Of a DNA stretch of 64,000 nucleotides, positions 7,474-15,917 are shown piece after piece. The DNA lies in the NCBI RefSeq assembly GCF_003002875.1, contig NZ_PVTH01000013.1, forward strand, positions 1-64,000, in the 5' to 3' direction. Position 1 is the first letter of the stretch. Every line of letters begins with the position of its first letter. The notes under the pieces are model-generated. The model worked only from the letters and a program-made list of their open reading frames with translations. It had not been told where the DNA came from and searched no databases. Both the position numbers and the translations under genes were made by a program. This DNA is from Arcticibacter pallidicorallinus. Its GTDB lineage: Bacteria; Bacteroidota; Bacteroidia; Sphingobacteriales; Sphingobacteriaceae.

Positions 7474-8412
7474 TTAAGAACAAAAATTTGAAATATATTT
7501 AACTGGCTCAACAGCAGAAGCATAGGTCATTTTGCCTGTTTTTTTACTTCCAAATGCAAAATCCAGGCGTCCGAGGTTAATGCCGGCGAAACCAACCTGG
7601 TTAATGATGACCTGTCTGCCAAGGGCATTTTTCACTTCTGTAGGTGTCGTTAAGAAGGTATGGGTATGTCCTCCAATGATAAGGTCTGTGTGTTGTGTAC
7701 TGGCAGCGAGCACATGGTCTGAAACCTTGTTATGATCGTATTTATATCCCAGGTGAGACAGGCAAATAATGAGATCACACTTCTCTTCGTTCTTTAGTCT
7801 TGATTCTATTTCTTGTGCCGTCTTGAGAGGATCAAGATATACGGTATTTCCATACTGTTGCTTATTCACCAGACCGTCGAGCTGAATGCCGAGGCCATAT
7901 ACACCAACCTTGATTCTGCCTTTCTGAAATATCTGATAGTTCTTTGTCTTCCCGTGCAGCGGAGTATCGCTGAAATCGTAGTTAGCCGTCAGGAAAGGGA
8001 AGTTGGCATGAGGAAGTTGCTTCTGGAAGCCTTCTATCCCGTTATCGAAGTCGTGATTACCCATAGTTCCCGCATCGTAGCCCATCGCAGACATCAGTTT
8101 TAATTCCGCCTCTCCTCCGTAGAAGTTAAAATAGGGTGTCCCCTGAAAGATATCACCTGCGTCGAACAGCAAAACATGTTCTTCTTCGGCCCTTATCTTT
8201 TTAATTAATGCAGCACGTGGAGCGACGCCGGCCATACCAGCATAACGCACGTCATCGGCAGGGAAAGGATCGATCCTGCTATGCACATCGTTCGTATGCA
8301 GGATCGTTAGCTTTTGAATATCCTCAGAAGCAAAAAGGTGCTGATGCTCTAAACCTAAGGCCAGAACTGCTGAACCGGTTAACGCATTCTTGATAAATTT
8401 CCTTCTGTTCAT
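7474..8412 (-). CDS. 5'-nucleotidase metallophosphatase domain protein
   Basis: A 312-residue metallophosphoesterase equal to the N-terminal half of UshA-type 5'-nucleotidases. It has a twin-arginine-like export signal (MNRRKFIKNALTGSAVLALG) and the metal-site motifs ILHTNDVHSRI, FDAGDIFQGT, MGNHDFDNG and IIGGHTHTF. The C-terminal nucleotide-binding domain is a separate gene directly upstream, overlapping by 4 nt. Together they should dephosphorylate nucleotides in the periplasm or at the surface. The 3' end lies 92 nt before the dnaA start and may carry dnaA promoter sequence. Confidence 0.88.
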   Translation of the reverse strand: MNRRKFIKNALTGSAVLALGLEHQHLFASEDIQKLTILHTNDVHSRIDPFPADDVRYAGMAGVAPRAALIKKIRAEEEHVLLFDAGDIFQGTPYFNFYGGEAELKLMSAMGYDAGTMGNHDFDNGIEGFQKQLPHANFPFLTANYDFSDTPLHGKTKNYQIFQKGRIKVGVYGLGIQLDGLVNKQQYGNTVYLDPLKTAQEIESRLKNEEKCDLIICLSHLGYKYDHNKVSDHVLAASTQHTDLIIGGHTHTFLTTPTEVKNALGRQVIINQVGFAGINLGRLDFAFGSKKTGKMTYASAVEPVKYISNFCS

Positions 8413-9182
8413 TTGCTGGTATCGTTATCGCTCTGTATTCTGTTATCCAATATGGAGGTGATGGCTTTGCCTTGCGCTTGTTGTTGTTTAATGTGACTCA
8501 GGATCGCATCGCGTAAGCGATAGGTACTATCAAACCTTCCAATTGCTCGCGTATACACTTCTGCTTTATCGCCCCCATTAGCCAGATAATCGATGGTGAG
8601 TACCGTGTAGTCTTTCGAGGGATCAAAGTCTGCACCGTTGATTTGTATATCTACTGCCTTACCATTTTTTATTTTAAATCGCGCCCCTGATACCGGATCA
8701 CCGTTTAACGCGGCAATGTAATTGAACAACTCCTGCACGTCTGTCCCTTTCAGGGTAACGGTTACGAAGTAGTTCTCAAAAGGCATCAATTCGTAGATCT
8801 TGGAGGCCTTGATGGGCCCGGCGGAGATCGAGTTCCGCAGTCCGAAGTAATTGGTATGCACAAAGTCGAAGCGGAGATCCGTGCGTTTGCCCTCCTGGTA
8901 CATGATGTCTGCCACCAGGTTGTTTAGCAAGCCCTCGGGCTTCTTACGTTCTAGATTTACAGCGGCCGCACCGATTATCGCATTCATCTGAGAATCGATA
9001 CTCAGTTTGTAAGGTCGGTAGAGGGCCAGCACAGCGGAATCTGCCGGAATACCTTTGATGTTATATAAGGCTGCATTCTGAGATGTCTGGTGCAGCTTGG
9101 GTGAACAGGCAGAAAGGACGATCAGTAACGAAAGGACTGCTATGCCCGACTGCCTGTTTAGGTATGATAATAACGTGTTCAT
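8409..9182 (-). CDS. 5'-nucleotidase C-terminal domain lipoprotein
   Basis: A 257-residue lipoprotein (SACSP, Cys26) made of the UshA C-terminal domain: NLVADIMYQEGKRTDLRFDFVHTNYFGLRNSISAGPIKASKIYELMPFEN covers the conserved core, and YTVLTIDYLANGGD follows. That domain normally supplies substrate-binding residues to the metallophosphatase half, here encoded by the next gene (stop/start overlap of 4 nt). The order, C-terminal domain first, is the reverse of the fused enzyme. Catalysis without its partner is unlikely. Confidence 0.85.
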   Translation of the reverse strand: MNTLLSYLNRQSGIAVLSLLIVLSACSPKLHQTSQNAALYNIKGIPADSAVLALYRPYKLSIDSQMNAIIGAAAVNLERKKPEGLLNNLVADIMYQEGKRTDLRFDFVHTNYFGLRNSISAGPIKASKIYELMPFENYFVTVTLKGTDVQELFNYIAALNGDPVSGARFKIKNGKAVDIQINGADFDPSKDYTVLTIDYLANGGDKAEVYTRAIGRFDSTYRLRDAILSHIKQQQAQGKAITSILDNRIQSDNDTSK

Positions 9183-9195
9183 TATGTAACGTATT

Positions 9196-9729
9196 TTAAA
9201 ACATTTGCTGCACGTCGCCTCTGATAACTTGCGTTGCAGACTCGTAGGGATTGCTTTCCAGGGAGGAAAGATGATTTAAAATCACCTTGCTTAATTCTAT
9301 CGCCGGTGCATCCGGAGAAAGTGATTGTGCGGCGTTATTAATCAGCACCAATGTATCCTCCTTTATTTTGCTGACAGTAGACCATGCGGAACCCGATACA
9401 TAAAGCTGTTGAGTGGTGTTATGCTGAAACTCGTTTCTAATCTCCGCCTTGAGTATGTGTTGATATTCGGCCAGGGTCAGTCCTGATGCATTGGTTCTTA
9501 ATAGAAGATTTACCGGGTTGATTCTTTCCACAAGCAGAATCAGGCGCTCATAGGCCTGAAGCCGCAAGGGCAGCAAGGTGCCCTGACTATCCTTTTTTAT
9601 ATCAAGTAAACGGAGCTTAAACTGCTGATCGAGATAAGGTCGAATAACCAGATAAGCGATAAAAAAAACGCAGATTCCAGAGAGGGAATACTTGACTATG
9701 TCGAGAAAAAAGAGGGAAATTGATGACAT
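9196..9729 (-). CDS. Conserved single-pass membrane protein, unknown function
   Basis: A 177-residue protein with one N-terminal membrane helix (about 10-30, YSLSGICVFFIAYLVI) followed by a charged, mostly helical cytosolic domain (LRLQAYERLILLVERINPVNLL). I start it at MSSISLFF (9729); a longer frame from 9804 would run into the divergent iscA-like gene. It sits 13 nt upstream of the 5'-nucleotidase pair and may be co-transcribed. Similar proteins seem widespread in Bacteroidota, but I know no function. Confidence 0.65.
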   Translation of the reverse strand: MSSISLFFLDIVKYSLSGICVFFIAYLVIRPYLDQQFKLRLLDIKKDSQGTLLPLRLQAYERLILLVERINPVNLLLRTNASGLTLAEYQHILKAEIRNEFQHNTTQQLYVSGSAWSTVSKIKEDTLVLINNAAQSLSPDAPAIELSKVILNHLSSLESNPYESATQVIRGDVQQMF

Positions 9730-9791
9730 CGGAATGTTTGTTGTCAAAGCGTCAAATCGCCTATATGTAAACAAAAATGATGAAATTACCT

Positions 9792-9799
9792 TATATTTG
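9792..9799 (+). promoter_or_regulatory. -7 box of the IscA-like gene
   Basis: TATATTTG matches TAnnTTTG. With a start about 4 nt later, the leader to the first ATG (9810) would be only about 7 nt. No good -33 TTG. Confidence 0.5.
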
Positions 9800-9809
9800 T
9801 GCAAATAAA

Positions 9810-10169
9810 ATGAAAGAAATGAGTATGGAGACTATATCACTTATACCGGTTTCTTTGACAGAGGGGGCAGCGAAGGAGCTCAGAAAGCTTAAACAACAAC
9901 AGGAGCTGAGCGACGATTTCGGACTCCGTATCGGTGTTGAAGGCGGGGGATGCTCCGGGATGAATTATATTCTGGGCTTTGATCAAAAGAAAGAAGGGGA
10001 TCAGGAATTTTTTCTTGACGGCATAAAAATATACATGCACAAAGCGCATGGTCTGTACCTGGCAGGAATGCAGATTGACTTCCAAGATGGATTGAATTCA
10101 AGAGGATTTACTTTTAACAATCCGAATGCATCCAGCACTTGTGGATGCGGAACATCGTTTGCAGTTTAA
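9810..10169 (+). CDS. IscA/HesB-family iron-sulfur assembly protein
   Basis: About 119 residues of the A-type Fe-S carrier family. It has VSLTEGAAKELRKL, GLRIGVEGGGCSGMNYIL with the first conserved Cys, and the C-terminal pair in SSTCGCGTSF, so all three cluster-ligand cysteines are present. It would pass Fe-S clusters to apoproteins in the cytosol. Start choice is uncertain: ATG codons at 9810, 9819 and 9825 all follow the -7 box; an earlier one at 9777 lies upstream of the promoter and is rejected. It stands alone and ends at a 50-bp palindrome. Confidence 0.9.
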   Translation: MKEMSMETISLIPVSLTEGAAKELRKLKQQQELSDDFGLRIGVEGGGCSGMNYILGFDQKKEGDQEFFLDGIKIYMHKAHGLYLAGMQIDFQDGLNSRGFTFNNPNASSTCGCGTSFAV

Positions 10170-10180
10170 CATTCTATAGC

Positions 10181-10230
10181 AAAATACGAGAGGCTGCGTC
10201 ATTTATAAATGACGCAGCCTCTCGTATTTT
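10181..10230. terminator. Perfect 50-bp palindrome, bidirectional terminator
   Basis: The two 25-nt arms are exact reverse complements, with AAAA at the left end and TTTT at the right. It lies between the convergent IscA-like gene (stop 10169) and lipoprotein gene (stop 10280), so it fits a two-way intrinsic terminator. Confidence 0.85.
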
Positions 10231-10279
10231 ATGCCTGTGGGTATTTATGTGAAGGCCACCATTTCAGGAATCTTGAGCC

Positions 10280-10717
10280 CTATTTTTGCTTAAGATCAGA
10301 AAGGAAAGCGTCCGACTCCTTGATCACGCCGGCGTAGGCGCTATCCAATCTCTTAATCTTCTCTTCCTCTTCTTTAAAGTAAGCAACCGCTTCGTCATTG
10401 GACTTATCGCCCAGCTCGGCATCAAAAGCACGCATCCAGGAATTCATTTGTTCGTCCGCACTGTCTAATCGGGCTCTCAGCACCGTGATTCTTTGTGACG
10501 CAGCTCCGGTATCCAATCCAGGCTTTACCTGTTTAAGGCTGTCGAGCTTTGAAGATAGGGTATCGAGCTTCATCCTGTTCCTTATAGCCTTTTCGCTATC
10601 GATCATAACCTTATCATGAAGCTCCAAGGCTTTTGCCCTTGCTTCTTTATAATCAGGCCCTGAACTGCAAGCCTGCATTACAAGCGGCAGTATCACTGCT
10701 ATAGCATATTTTTTCAT
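10280..10717 (-). CDS. Coiled-coil lipoprotein, unknown function
   Basis: A 145-residue protein with a lipoprotein signal (MQACSSG, Cys17) and then an almost wholly helical, charged body with heptad-like spacing (LHDKVMIDSEKAIRNRMKLDTLSSKLDSLKQ; LRARLDSADEQMNSWMRAFDAEL). It probably sits in the outer or inner membrane facing the periplasm. Similar proteins are often labelled viral A-type inclusion protein, a low-information name. I start at 10717 (MKKYAIAV), since the signal peptide begins there. A long palindrome lies 24 nt upstream. Confidence 0.7.
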   Translation of the reverse strand: MKKYAIAVILPLVMQACSSGPDYKEARAKALELHDKVMIDSEKAIRNRMKLDTLSSKLDSLKQVKPGLDTGAASQRITVLRARLDSADEQMNSWMRAFDAELGDKSNDEAVAYFKEEEEKIKRLDSAYAGVIKESDAFLSDLKQK

Positions 10718-10741
10718 CCTATATATGTTTAATTTGATCTG

Positions 10742-10770
10742 ATTCATGAAGGTAATGGAACTTCATGAAT
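10742..10770. promoter_or_regulatory. Operator-like palindrome before the lipoprotein gene
   Basis: ATTCATGAAG (742-751), nine nt, CTTCATGAAT (761-770): the 10-bp arms are perfect. It has no T-run, so it is more likely a protein-binding site or RNA hairpin than a terminator. Confidence 0.5.
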
Positions 10771-10783
10771 TTAACATATCTCA

Positions 10784-10822
10784 ACAAAAAAAATGCGTGA
10801 GCTGAGCAGTTCACGCATTTTT
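10784..10822 (-). terminator. Terminator after susD
   Basis: AAATGCGTGA (10791-10800) pairs with TCACGCATTT (10811-10820). Read leftward the stem is followed by a T-run, 20 nt after the susD stop codon. Confidence 0.8.
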
Positions 10823-10839
10823 AAATAAGTTAACGAATA

Positions 10840-12360
10840 TTAATAACCGTCATTTTGTGTATATAGGCCCTGCCGTACGTCCAGTTGGGACTGAGGAATT
10901 GGGTAGATTACATATTCTTTGATGAAGTTCTGCATTTGGTTCAGCACGTCCTCAGTTTCTATCCATGCTGGGATCTTCGTCTCGACCAGGCCGCTTCTCA
11001 CCAGATCATGCCATCTGCTTCCTTCTCCCGCAAACTCCTTTCTCCTTTCCTCCATCAATTGTGCGAGGGTAACGTTAGACAAAGGCGCTAACCTTGCTCT
11101 TGAACGCACCTGGTTCAAAATGGCGTCTACTTCAGCCTGCGTTCCCGGCGCACCATTCAGGATACACTCTGCCTTCAGCATCAGGATATCTGTGTATCGC
11201 ATAACGATGAAATTGATAGGCCAGTCGAGCCGGCTACTGGTCGGCACCTTAGATATATCGACATACTTCTTAAAGAAGGAGCGTGTTTCGGTTTTTCCAT
11301 TAAAAGTAAAGCCTGTCTGGATGGAGAAATTTCTCCGGATATCATTCGCTTCATACGAATTCAGCAGGTTTGTGGAAACCGGACGTATGGTTAAGCCGCC
11401 CTGGGTCGTTTTTCCTAGCGACTGGAACCATTCATCGGGTACCAGCACCCATGGAAAGGTTGCTCCCAGAACAGGATTCACACCGGTGATGTATTGAATG
11501 TCGAACACTACTTCGGCATTCCCTTCATTGGTATAGGAAAATATATCGCTATACGCCGTTGTCGCACTGCCAGTATTTGTCAGCATAGAATATTTACCGC
11601 TACCAATTATTTCGTTGAGTAGAGTCAGTGCATTACTCCATTCATTCAGCCCAAGTCCGGGACCCTTCACCCCATAAGTGGGACCAGAGCGGGTCATGTG
11701 AACCAGCGCAAGCAGGCCTTTAGCGGCAAACTTTGTTGCTCTGCCCTTGTCGACGGAAGCGTACTGTTCAGGAAGGTTCTCCTGGGCGAATTGTAAGTCT
11801 GATATAATAAACTGATACACCTCTTCAACAGGACTTCTTCCGACAGAGGTTGCCTCCTCTGCCAGCAATGGCCGTTCAATGATAGGCAGTGCACCAAACC
11901 ATCTCACCAGATCGAAGTAGAAGAATGCACGCAGGAACCTGGCTTCGGCAGACAGACGCGTCTTCAGGCTTTCATCTCTGATAACTGCCCCATTCTTCTC
12001 TATCTGATCTAATACCGTGTTGGCTTTCAATACTCCGTTGAAATTCTCCGACCATGCTTCGATGATATATGGATTACTCGCGATGGTTTTATGGAAGCTG
12101 TTTACCCCTTCCCAGTCACGGACTCCTCCGTCCGATGTGGCGTATAGATTGTCGGAACGCGTCTCTGACAAGTTTAATTGCCGGTCCGGATATGCCCTCA
12201 AACTGGCGTAGGTGGCATTCACGGCTTGCACAAAATCGTCGGGACTGTCGTAGAAGCGCGCCGTCGAGGCATCAGATATAGGTGCTTGATCCAGTTCTTT
12301 TTCACAAGACGCAAATAGAATGGAAAATGATATGATAGTGCTAAAAAGTATCTTTTTCAT
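10840..12360 (-). CDS. SusD/RagB-family nutrient-binding lipoprotein
   Basis: A 506-residue surface lipoprotein: lipobox FASC (Cys19), then the SusD N-terminal TPR-type region (DASTARFYDSPDDFVQAVNATYASLR; RLSAEARFLRAFFYFDLVRWFGALPI) and a C-terminal region ending in YPIPQSQLD. The block DILMLKAECILN is also typical. SusD proteins cap the SusC channel and bind the glycan or other ligand outside the cell. It lies 18 nt downstream of susC, so one mRNA is expected. The substrate is not deducible. Confidence 0.93.
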   Translation of the reverse strand: MKKILFSTIISFSILFASCEKELDQAPISDASTARFYDSPDDFVQAVNATYASLRAYPDRQLNLSETRSDNLYATSDGGVRDWEGVNSFHKTIASNPYIIEAWSENFNGVLKANTVLDQIEKNGAVIRDESLKTRLSAEARFLRAFFYFDLVRWFGALPIIERPLLAEEATSVGRSPVEEVYQFIISDLQFAQENLPEQYASVDKGRATKFAAKGLLALVHMTRSGPTYGVKGPGLGLNEWSNALTLLNEIIGSGKYSMLTNTGSATTAYSDIFSYTNEGNAEVVFDIQYITGVNPVLGATFPWVLVPDEWFQSLGKTTQGGLTIRPVSTNLLNSYEANDIRRNFSIQTGFTFNGKTETRSFFKKYVDISKVPTSSRLDWPINFIVMRYTDILMLKAECILNGAPGTQAEVDAILNQVRSRARLAPLSNVTLAQLMEERRKEFAGEGSRWHDLVRSGLVETKIPAWIETEDVLNQMQNFIKEYVIYPIPQSQLDVRQGLYTQNDGY

Positions 12361-12378
12361 GAGATTAGAATAGAAAGG

Positions 12379-15300
12379 TTAAAAAGTGAAGTTTACTCCG
12401 AGTATTAAAGACTTGGGTAGCGGAAGACCCCCATAGTCTCCTGCCTCAGGGAAGGTAGTGCTGCCACTTAGATTGGTATTGGTCGCTTCCGGATTGAACC
12501 CGCCTCCATAGCTATCGCGCCCGAAGAAGTTTTCTGCTGTCACGTAAATACGCGCGCCCTGTACCTGTTTGGTTTTGATTACCCTTCCGAGGTCATATCC
12601 AAAAGTGATGTTCCTGACCCTGAAGTAGTCTGAAGAATACAACCAGTCGGTGTTCTTAATCCTTCCAAATGTTGAATAGGCCTTACCGACTTCCCCATTT
12701 CCGGGATCAGCTTCAGACCTCCACCTGTCAGCCCATGTACCCAGCACATTATCTACGAGCCCCGTTCCAGTCCTGTTCACAGAACGACCAAACAAGGAAT
12801 AGATAGATCCTCCATTTTGTCCTTGGACCAGCACGCTAAGGTCGAAACCTTTATACCGGAAGCTATTCGTAATGCCCCATGAATATTTGGGAGTAGGCTG
12901 ACCAACAATTACACGGTCATTAGCATCTATGACACCGTCCCCGTTTGCGTCGACATACCTGGGGTCCCCGGCAGTTTGCGATCCATATCTGGCAACGTTA
13001 TTGTCAATATCCTGTTGACTCAAGATCCCCTGCTGCTGAACGACGTAAATACTATACATGGGCTCACCAACCCTTAGAATACTATGTTCAATGTCAAAAG
13101 ACGAAGGAATCAATATCTGGTTTTGCCCGTTGGGAAGCGAGACCACCTTATTTCTGTTATGACTCAAATTGGCCGTTGTGTTCCACTGAAAATCGCCCGT
13201 CAGGTTCCTTGAAGTAATTTCAAACTCCCATCCCTGGTTCTTTACTTCGCCCGTATTACCTAGCAAAGTGGAAAACCCTGTTGTTTGTGGAATGGGGATG
13301 TTCAACAACAGATTAGAATTATTCTTTGTATACACGTCAAAAGCACCGGTAATTCGGTTACTAAACAAGCCAAAGTCCACACCAACGTCAAAGGTGTTCG
13401 ATACTTCCCAGGATACATTCGGATTGACAAGACGGTTAGGTGCCTGCCCGATTACCTGCACCCCGTTAAAGGTATAGTTATAGTTTGCTAGTGTGGCGAT
13501 ACCGCTGTAGTCGCCCACATTATAGTTACCGGCTTTACCCCAGCTTGCCCTTAACTTCAGATCGCTGATCTGTGGTACTTCCCGGAGGAAATTCTCCTCA
13601 GATATTCTCCAACCGATGGATGCTGAAGGAAACCAACCCCACTTGGTGTTCTCACCAAATCTCGATGATCCATCACGTCTGATACTCGCTGAAAACAGAT
13701 ATTTAGAGTCAAAACCGTACTGTACACGCCCAAAATAGGATAGCAGCACATTTTTCGATTCCGTGGTGTTACCGGTAATTCCCGCAGCTTTATTCAGAGT
13801 AGTGACTACGTCGTTCGTAAAACCTCCGACAGAACTGAACTCGCCATTTTCAAACTTATCCGCATTATAAGAAGCCCCCGCCAGCAAGGCCAGGTCATGC
13901 ACCTTATTGAACTGCTTGTTGTAAGAAAGCGTATTCTCGTTCACAAAGGTCTGTCTCCTATACGTAGAATAACTTCCGGATGTGTTGGTTGTAAGCTGTG
14001 ACTGACGGCTGGACAAGGTACCCGTTATGGTATAAGGGGTGTACCGTTTAAAGTTGTTATCCGTATGATCCAGATTCAGGGTAGTCCTGAAGTTCAACCC
14101 TTCCATAATTTTATAATCTCCAAATACTGTCGCCAGCGTCCGGAACCGCTTTGTCTGCGCGGATGTATACTCCAGTTTGCCAATAGGGCTGTTGGGCGAA
14201 GTACTCCACCGATACTGACCAAAGTTGCCGGTGTTGGCATAAACACCCATCGTATCTTCTTGCACCGGAGTCATGCTCACCAACTGGTGGAGGATATTAT
14301 CCTTCCCTTCTACCCCGGGGTCGTCTGTAATCGAATAGGTAGGAGACAGATTAATTCCGAACTTCAGTTTGCTGTTGGCATTTACCTCAACGTTCGCTCT
14401 TGCTGAGTAAGAACGATAGCCCATATGCTTGACCATCCCTTCCTGGTCGGTAAGATTTCCGGAAACGAAGTAGTTGACGGCATCCGTAGCTCCGCTGGCA
14501 GAAAGCTGGTAATTCTGCGTAAGTCCTCTCTGAAACGCTTCATCCTGCCAATCAATGACGCGTAAGCCCGGGTAGCCAGGCTGTATCCAGCGATCATCTA
14601 TCATATAGTTGGTGTTGACATCGTTCGGTCCAAGCTGCTTGTCGGCCGCCAGCCCCGAGTTCAGCACCTGCCTTCTTTCAGCAGTGGTCTGAGCGGCAGT
14701 CCTCCCCGGCCCTGAAGCAACCCACTGCCCATTGATCACCTCAATAGCACGATCGATCCACTCCTCTCCCGTCAACATATCCAGCTTCTTACTACGTTCA
14801 ACAGAACCACCGTAGGCGTTGAAAGTAATCTTAGGCCTTCCTGTCTTACCCCTTCTGGTGGTGATCAGAACAACCCCGTTTGATGCGCGCGAACCATAAA
14901 TTGCCGCGGAAGATGCATCCTTCAAAACCTGAATAGATTCTATATCATTCGGATTGATATTATCCAGTGGATTGCCAGACGCATAGTTACCCGAGCCGTT
15001 AGGTGCCGCAGGCGCCAACGGAAATCCGTCAATTACATAGAGCGGTTCGTTTCCGGCAGAGATAGAACCGGTACCTCTCACCTGCACACTCATTCCCTTT
15101 CCCGGTGAGCCGGTTGTCTGCTTAACGTTCACACCGGCCATCTGGCCAACCATGGCCTGGTCCACCCGCTGAACAGGGCGTTCTTCGAGATTGTCGGCAT
15201 TGAATGTAGCCACAGCCCCGGTAAGACTCCCTTTCTTCTGCGTACCATAACCAATTACCACAACCTCTTCAAGACTCTTCGTGGAAGAAGTCATTTGAAC

Positions 15301-15594
15301 GTTGATGACCGGATTATTTCCCACAGTAACCTGTTGGGCATTGTATCCGATATACTTAAATATCAACACTTGTCCCGGAGATGCGTTTATCGAAAACCTG
15401 CCATCCGTATCAGTTGCCGTCCCCCCGGAGGCACCCTTAATGGTAACAGAGACTCCCGGCAAGGTTTCCTTATCACCCGCGTCGGAAACTTGCCCAGATA
15501 TTTTCGACTGGGCGTAAGAATTGAAATTTAGAAAAAAGATCATGAATAAGAACAGGCATACCCTATTCTTAGAAAAGCATAGAATCGCTTTCAT
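12379..15594 (-). CDS. SusC/RagA-family TonB-linked outer-membrane receptor
   Basis: A 1071-residue protein. After a signal peptide (FNSYAQS) comes a carboxypeptidase-regulatory-like domain (KISGQVSDAGDKETLPGVSV), a TonB contact and plug region (LEEVVVIGYGTQKKGSLTGAV, then VRGTGSI and LKDASSAAIYGSRASNG, both SusC hallmarks) and a long beta-barrel ending in ILGVNFTF. It imports bulky nutrients with energy from TonB-ExbBD. No extracytoplasmic sigma factor, anti-sigma factor or glycoside hydrolase lies next to it, so this pair is an orphan transport module; its regulation is not visible. Confidence 0.95.
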   Translation of the reverse strand: MKAILCFSKNRVCLFLFMIFFLNFNSYAQSKISGQVSDAGDKETLPGVSVTIKGASGGTATDTDGRFSINASPGQVLIFKYIGYNAQQVTVGNNPVINVQMTSSTKSLEEVVVIGYGTQKKGSLTGAVATFNADNLEERPVQRVDQAMVGQMAGVNVKQTTGSPGKGMSVQVRGTGSISAGNEPLYVIDGFPLAPAAPNGSGNYASGNPLDNINPNDIESIQVLKDASSAAIYGSRASNGVVLITTRRGKTGRPKITFNAYGGSVERSKKLDMLTGEEWIDRAIEVINGQWVASGPGRTAAQTTAERRQVLNSGLAADKQLGPNDVNTNYMIDDRWIQPGYPGLRVIDWQDEAFQRGLTQNYQLSASGATDAVNYFVSGNLTDQEGMVKHMGYRSYSARANVEVNANSKLKFGINLSPTYSITDDPGVEGKDNILHQLVSMTPVQEDTMGVYANTGNFGQYRWSTSPNSPIGKLEYTSAQTKRFRTLATVFGDYKIMEGLNFRTTLNLDHTDNNFKRYTPYTITGTLSSRQSQLTTNTSGSYSTYRRQTFVNENTLSYNKQFNKVHDLALLAGASYNADKFENGEFSSVGGFTNDVVTTLNKAAGITGNTTESKNVLLSYFGRVQYGFDSKYLFSASIRRDGSSRFGENTKWGWFPSASIGWRISEENFLREVPQISDLKLRASWGKAGNYNVGDYSGIATLANYNYTFNGVQVIGQAPNRLVNPNVSWEVSNTFDVGVDFGLFSNRITGAFDVYTKNNSNLLLNIPIPQTTGFSTLLGNTGEVKNQGWEFEITSRNLTGDFQWNTTANLSHNRNKVVSLPNGQNQILIPSSFDIEHSILRVGEPMYSIYVVQQQGILSQQDIDNNVARYGSQTAGDPRYVDANGDGVIDANDRVIVGQPTPKYSWGITNSFRYKGFDLSVLVQGQNGGSIYSLFGRSVNRTGTGLVDNVLGTWADRWRSEADPGNGEVGKAYSTFGRIKNTDWLYSSDYFRVRNITFGYDLGRVIKTKQVQGARIYVTAENFFGRDSYGGGFNPEATNTNLSGSTTFPEAGDYGGLPLPKSLILGVNFTF

Positions 15595-15917
15595 AGAGGT
15601 AAAATTTGGTTAAAAGATGTAGTAATTATCGGTAAATAATTTTCGTAGCTGTTTTCCTTATTGGTAGCTTTTATAAACATAGCAGATGCATTCCAAAAAT
15701 GCAACCTGTAGTATCCTGCTCGGGTGTTGCAACACTAAATTCTTTGGACGCCGTCAAATCGAGAGAATTCAAAACCAGAAACATATCCTCGTGTTACCTT
15801 TCCATAACTGCTGTCTATCAGATTCTTCAAAGACCTTGCCCCAACAACCGCATCAGCCTGCCTCTGTTATGTGGAAGTTACAGGTACGACGTTTGGAGAT
15901 GCCCAAGTATCAACACT
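15595..15917. other. Divergent intergenic region, susC and sugar dehydrogenase
   Basis: 323 nt between oppositely oriented genes; both promoters should be here, but I find no clear TAnnTTTG box. A small hairpin TGCATT/AATGCA lies at 15687-15703. A reading frame continues upstream of the dehydrogenase from 15699, but its residues do not look like protein of this family. Confidence 0.5.

Noticed and set aside
5875-7480. Origin of replication next to dnaA
   Set aside because: No cluster of TTATCCACA-like boxes is seen on either side of dnaA.
7382-7483. Longer DnaA start at 7483
   Set aside because: It adds 34 residues absent from DnaA families and overlaps the neighbour's end; the domain I start is at 7381.
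15687-15703. Hairpin TGCATT/AATGCA as a terminator or operator
   Set aside because: Only six pairs, no T-tract, and it lies in a region where both genes diverge.
15699-15917. N-terminal extension of the sugar dehydrogenase
   Set aside because: The 73 extra residues look random and Cys-rich, while a signal peptide begins at 15918.
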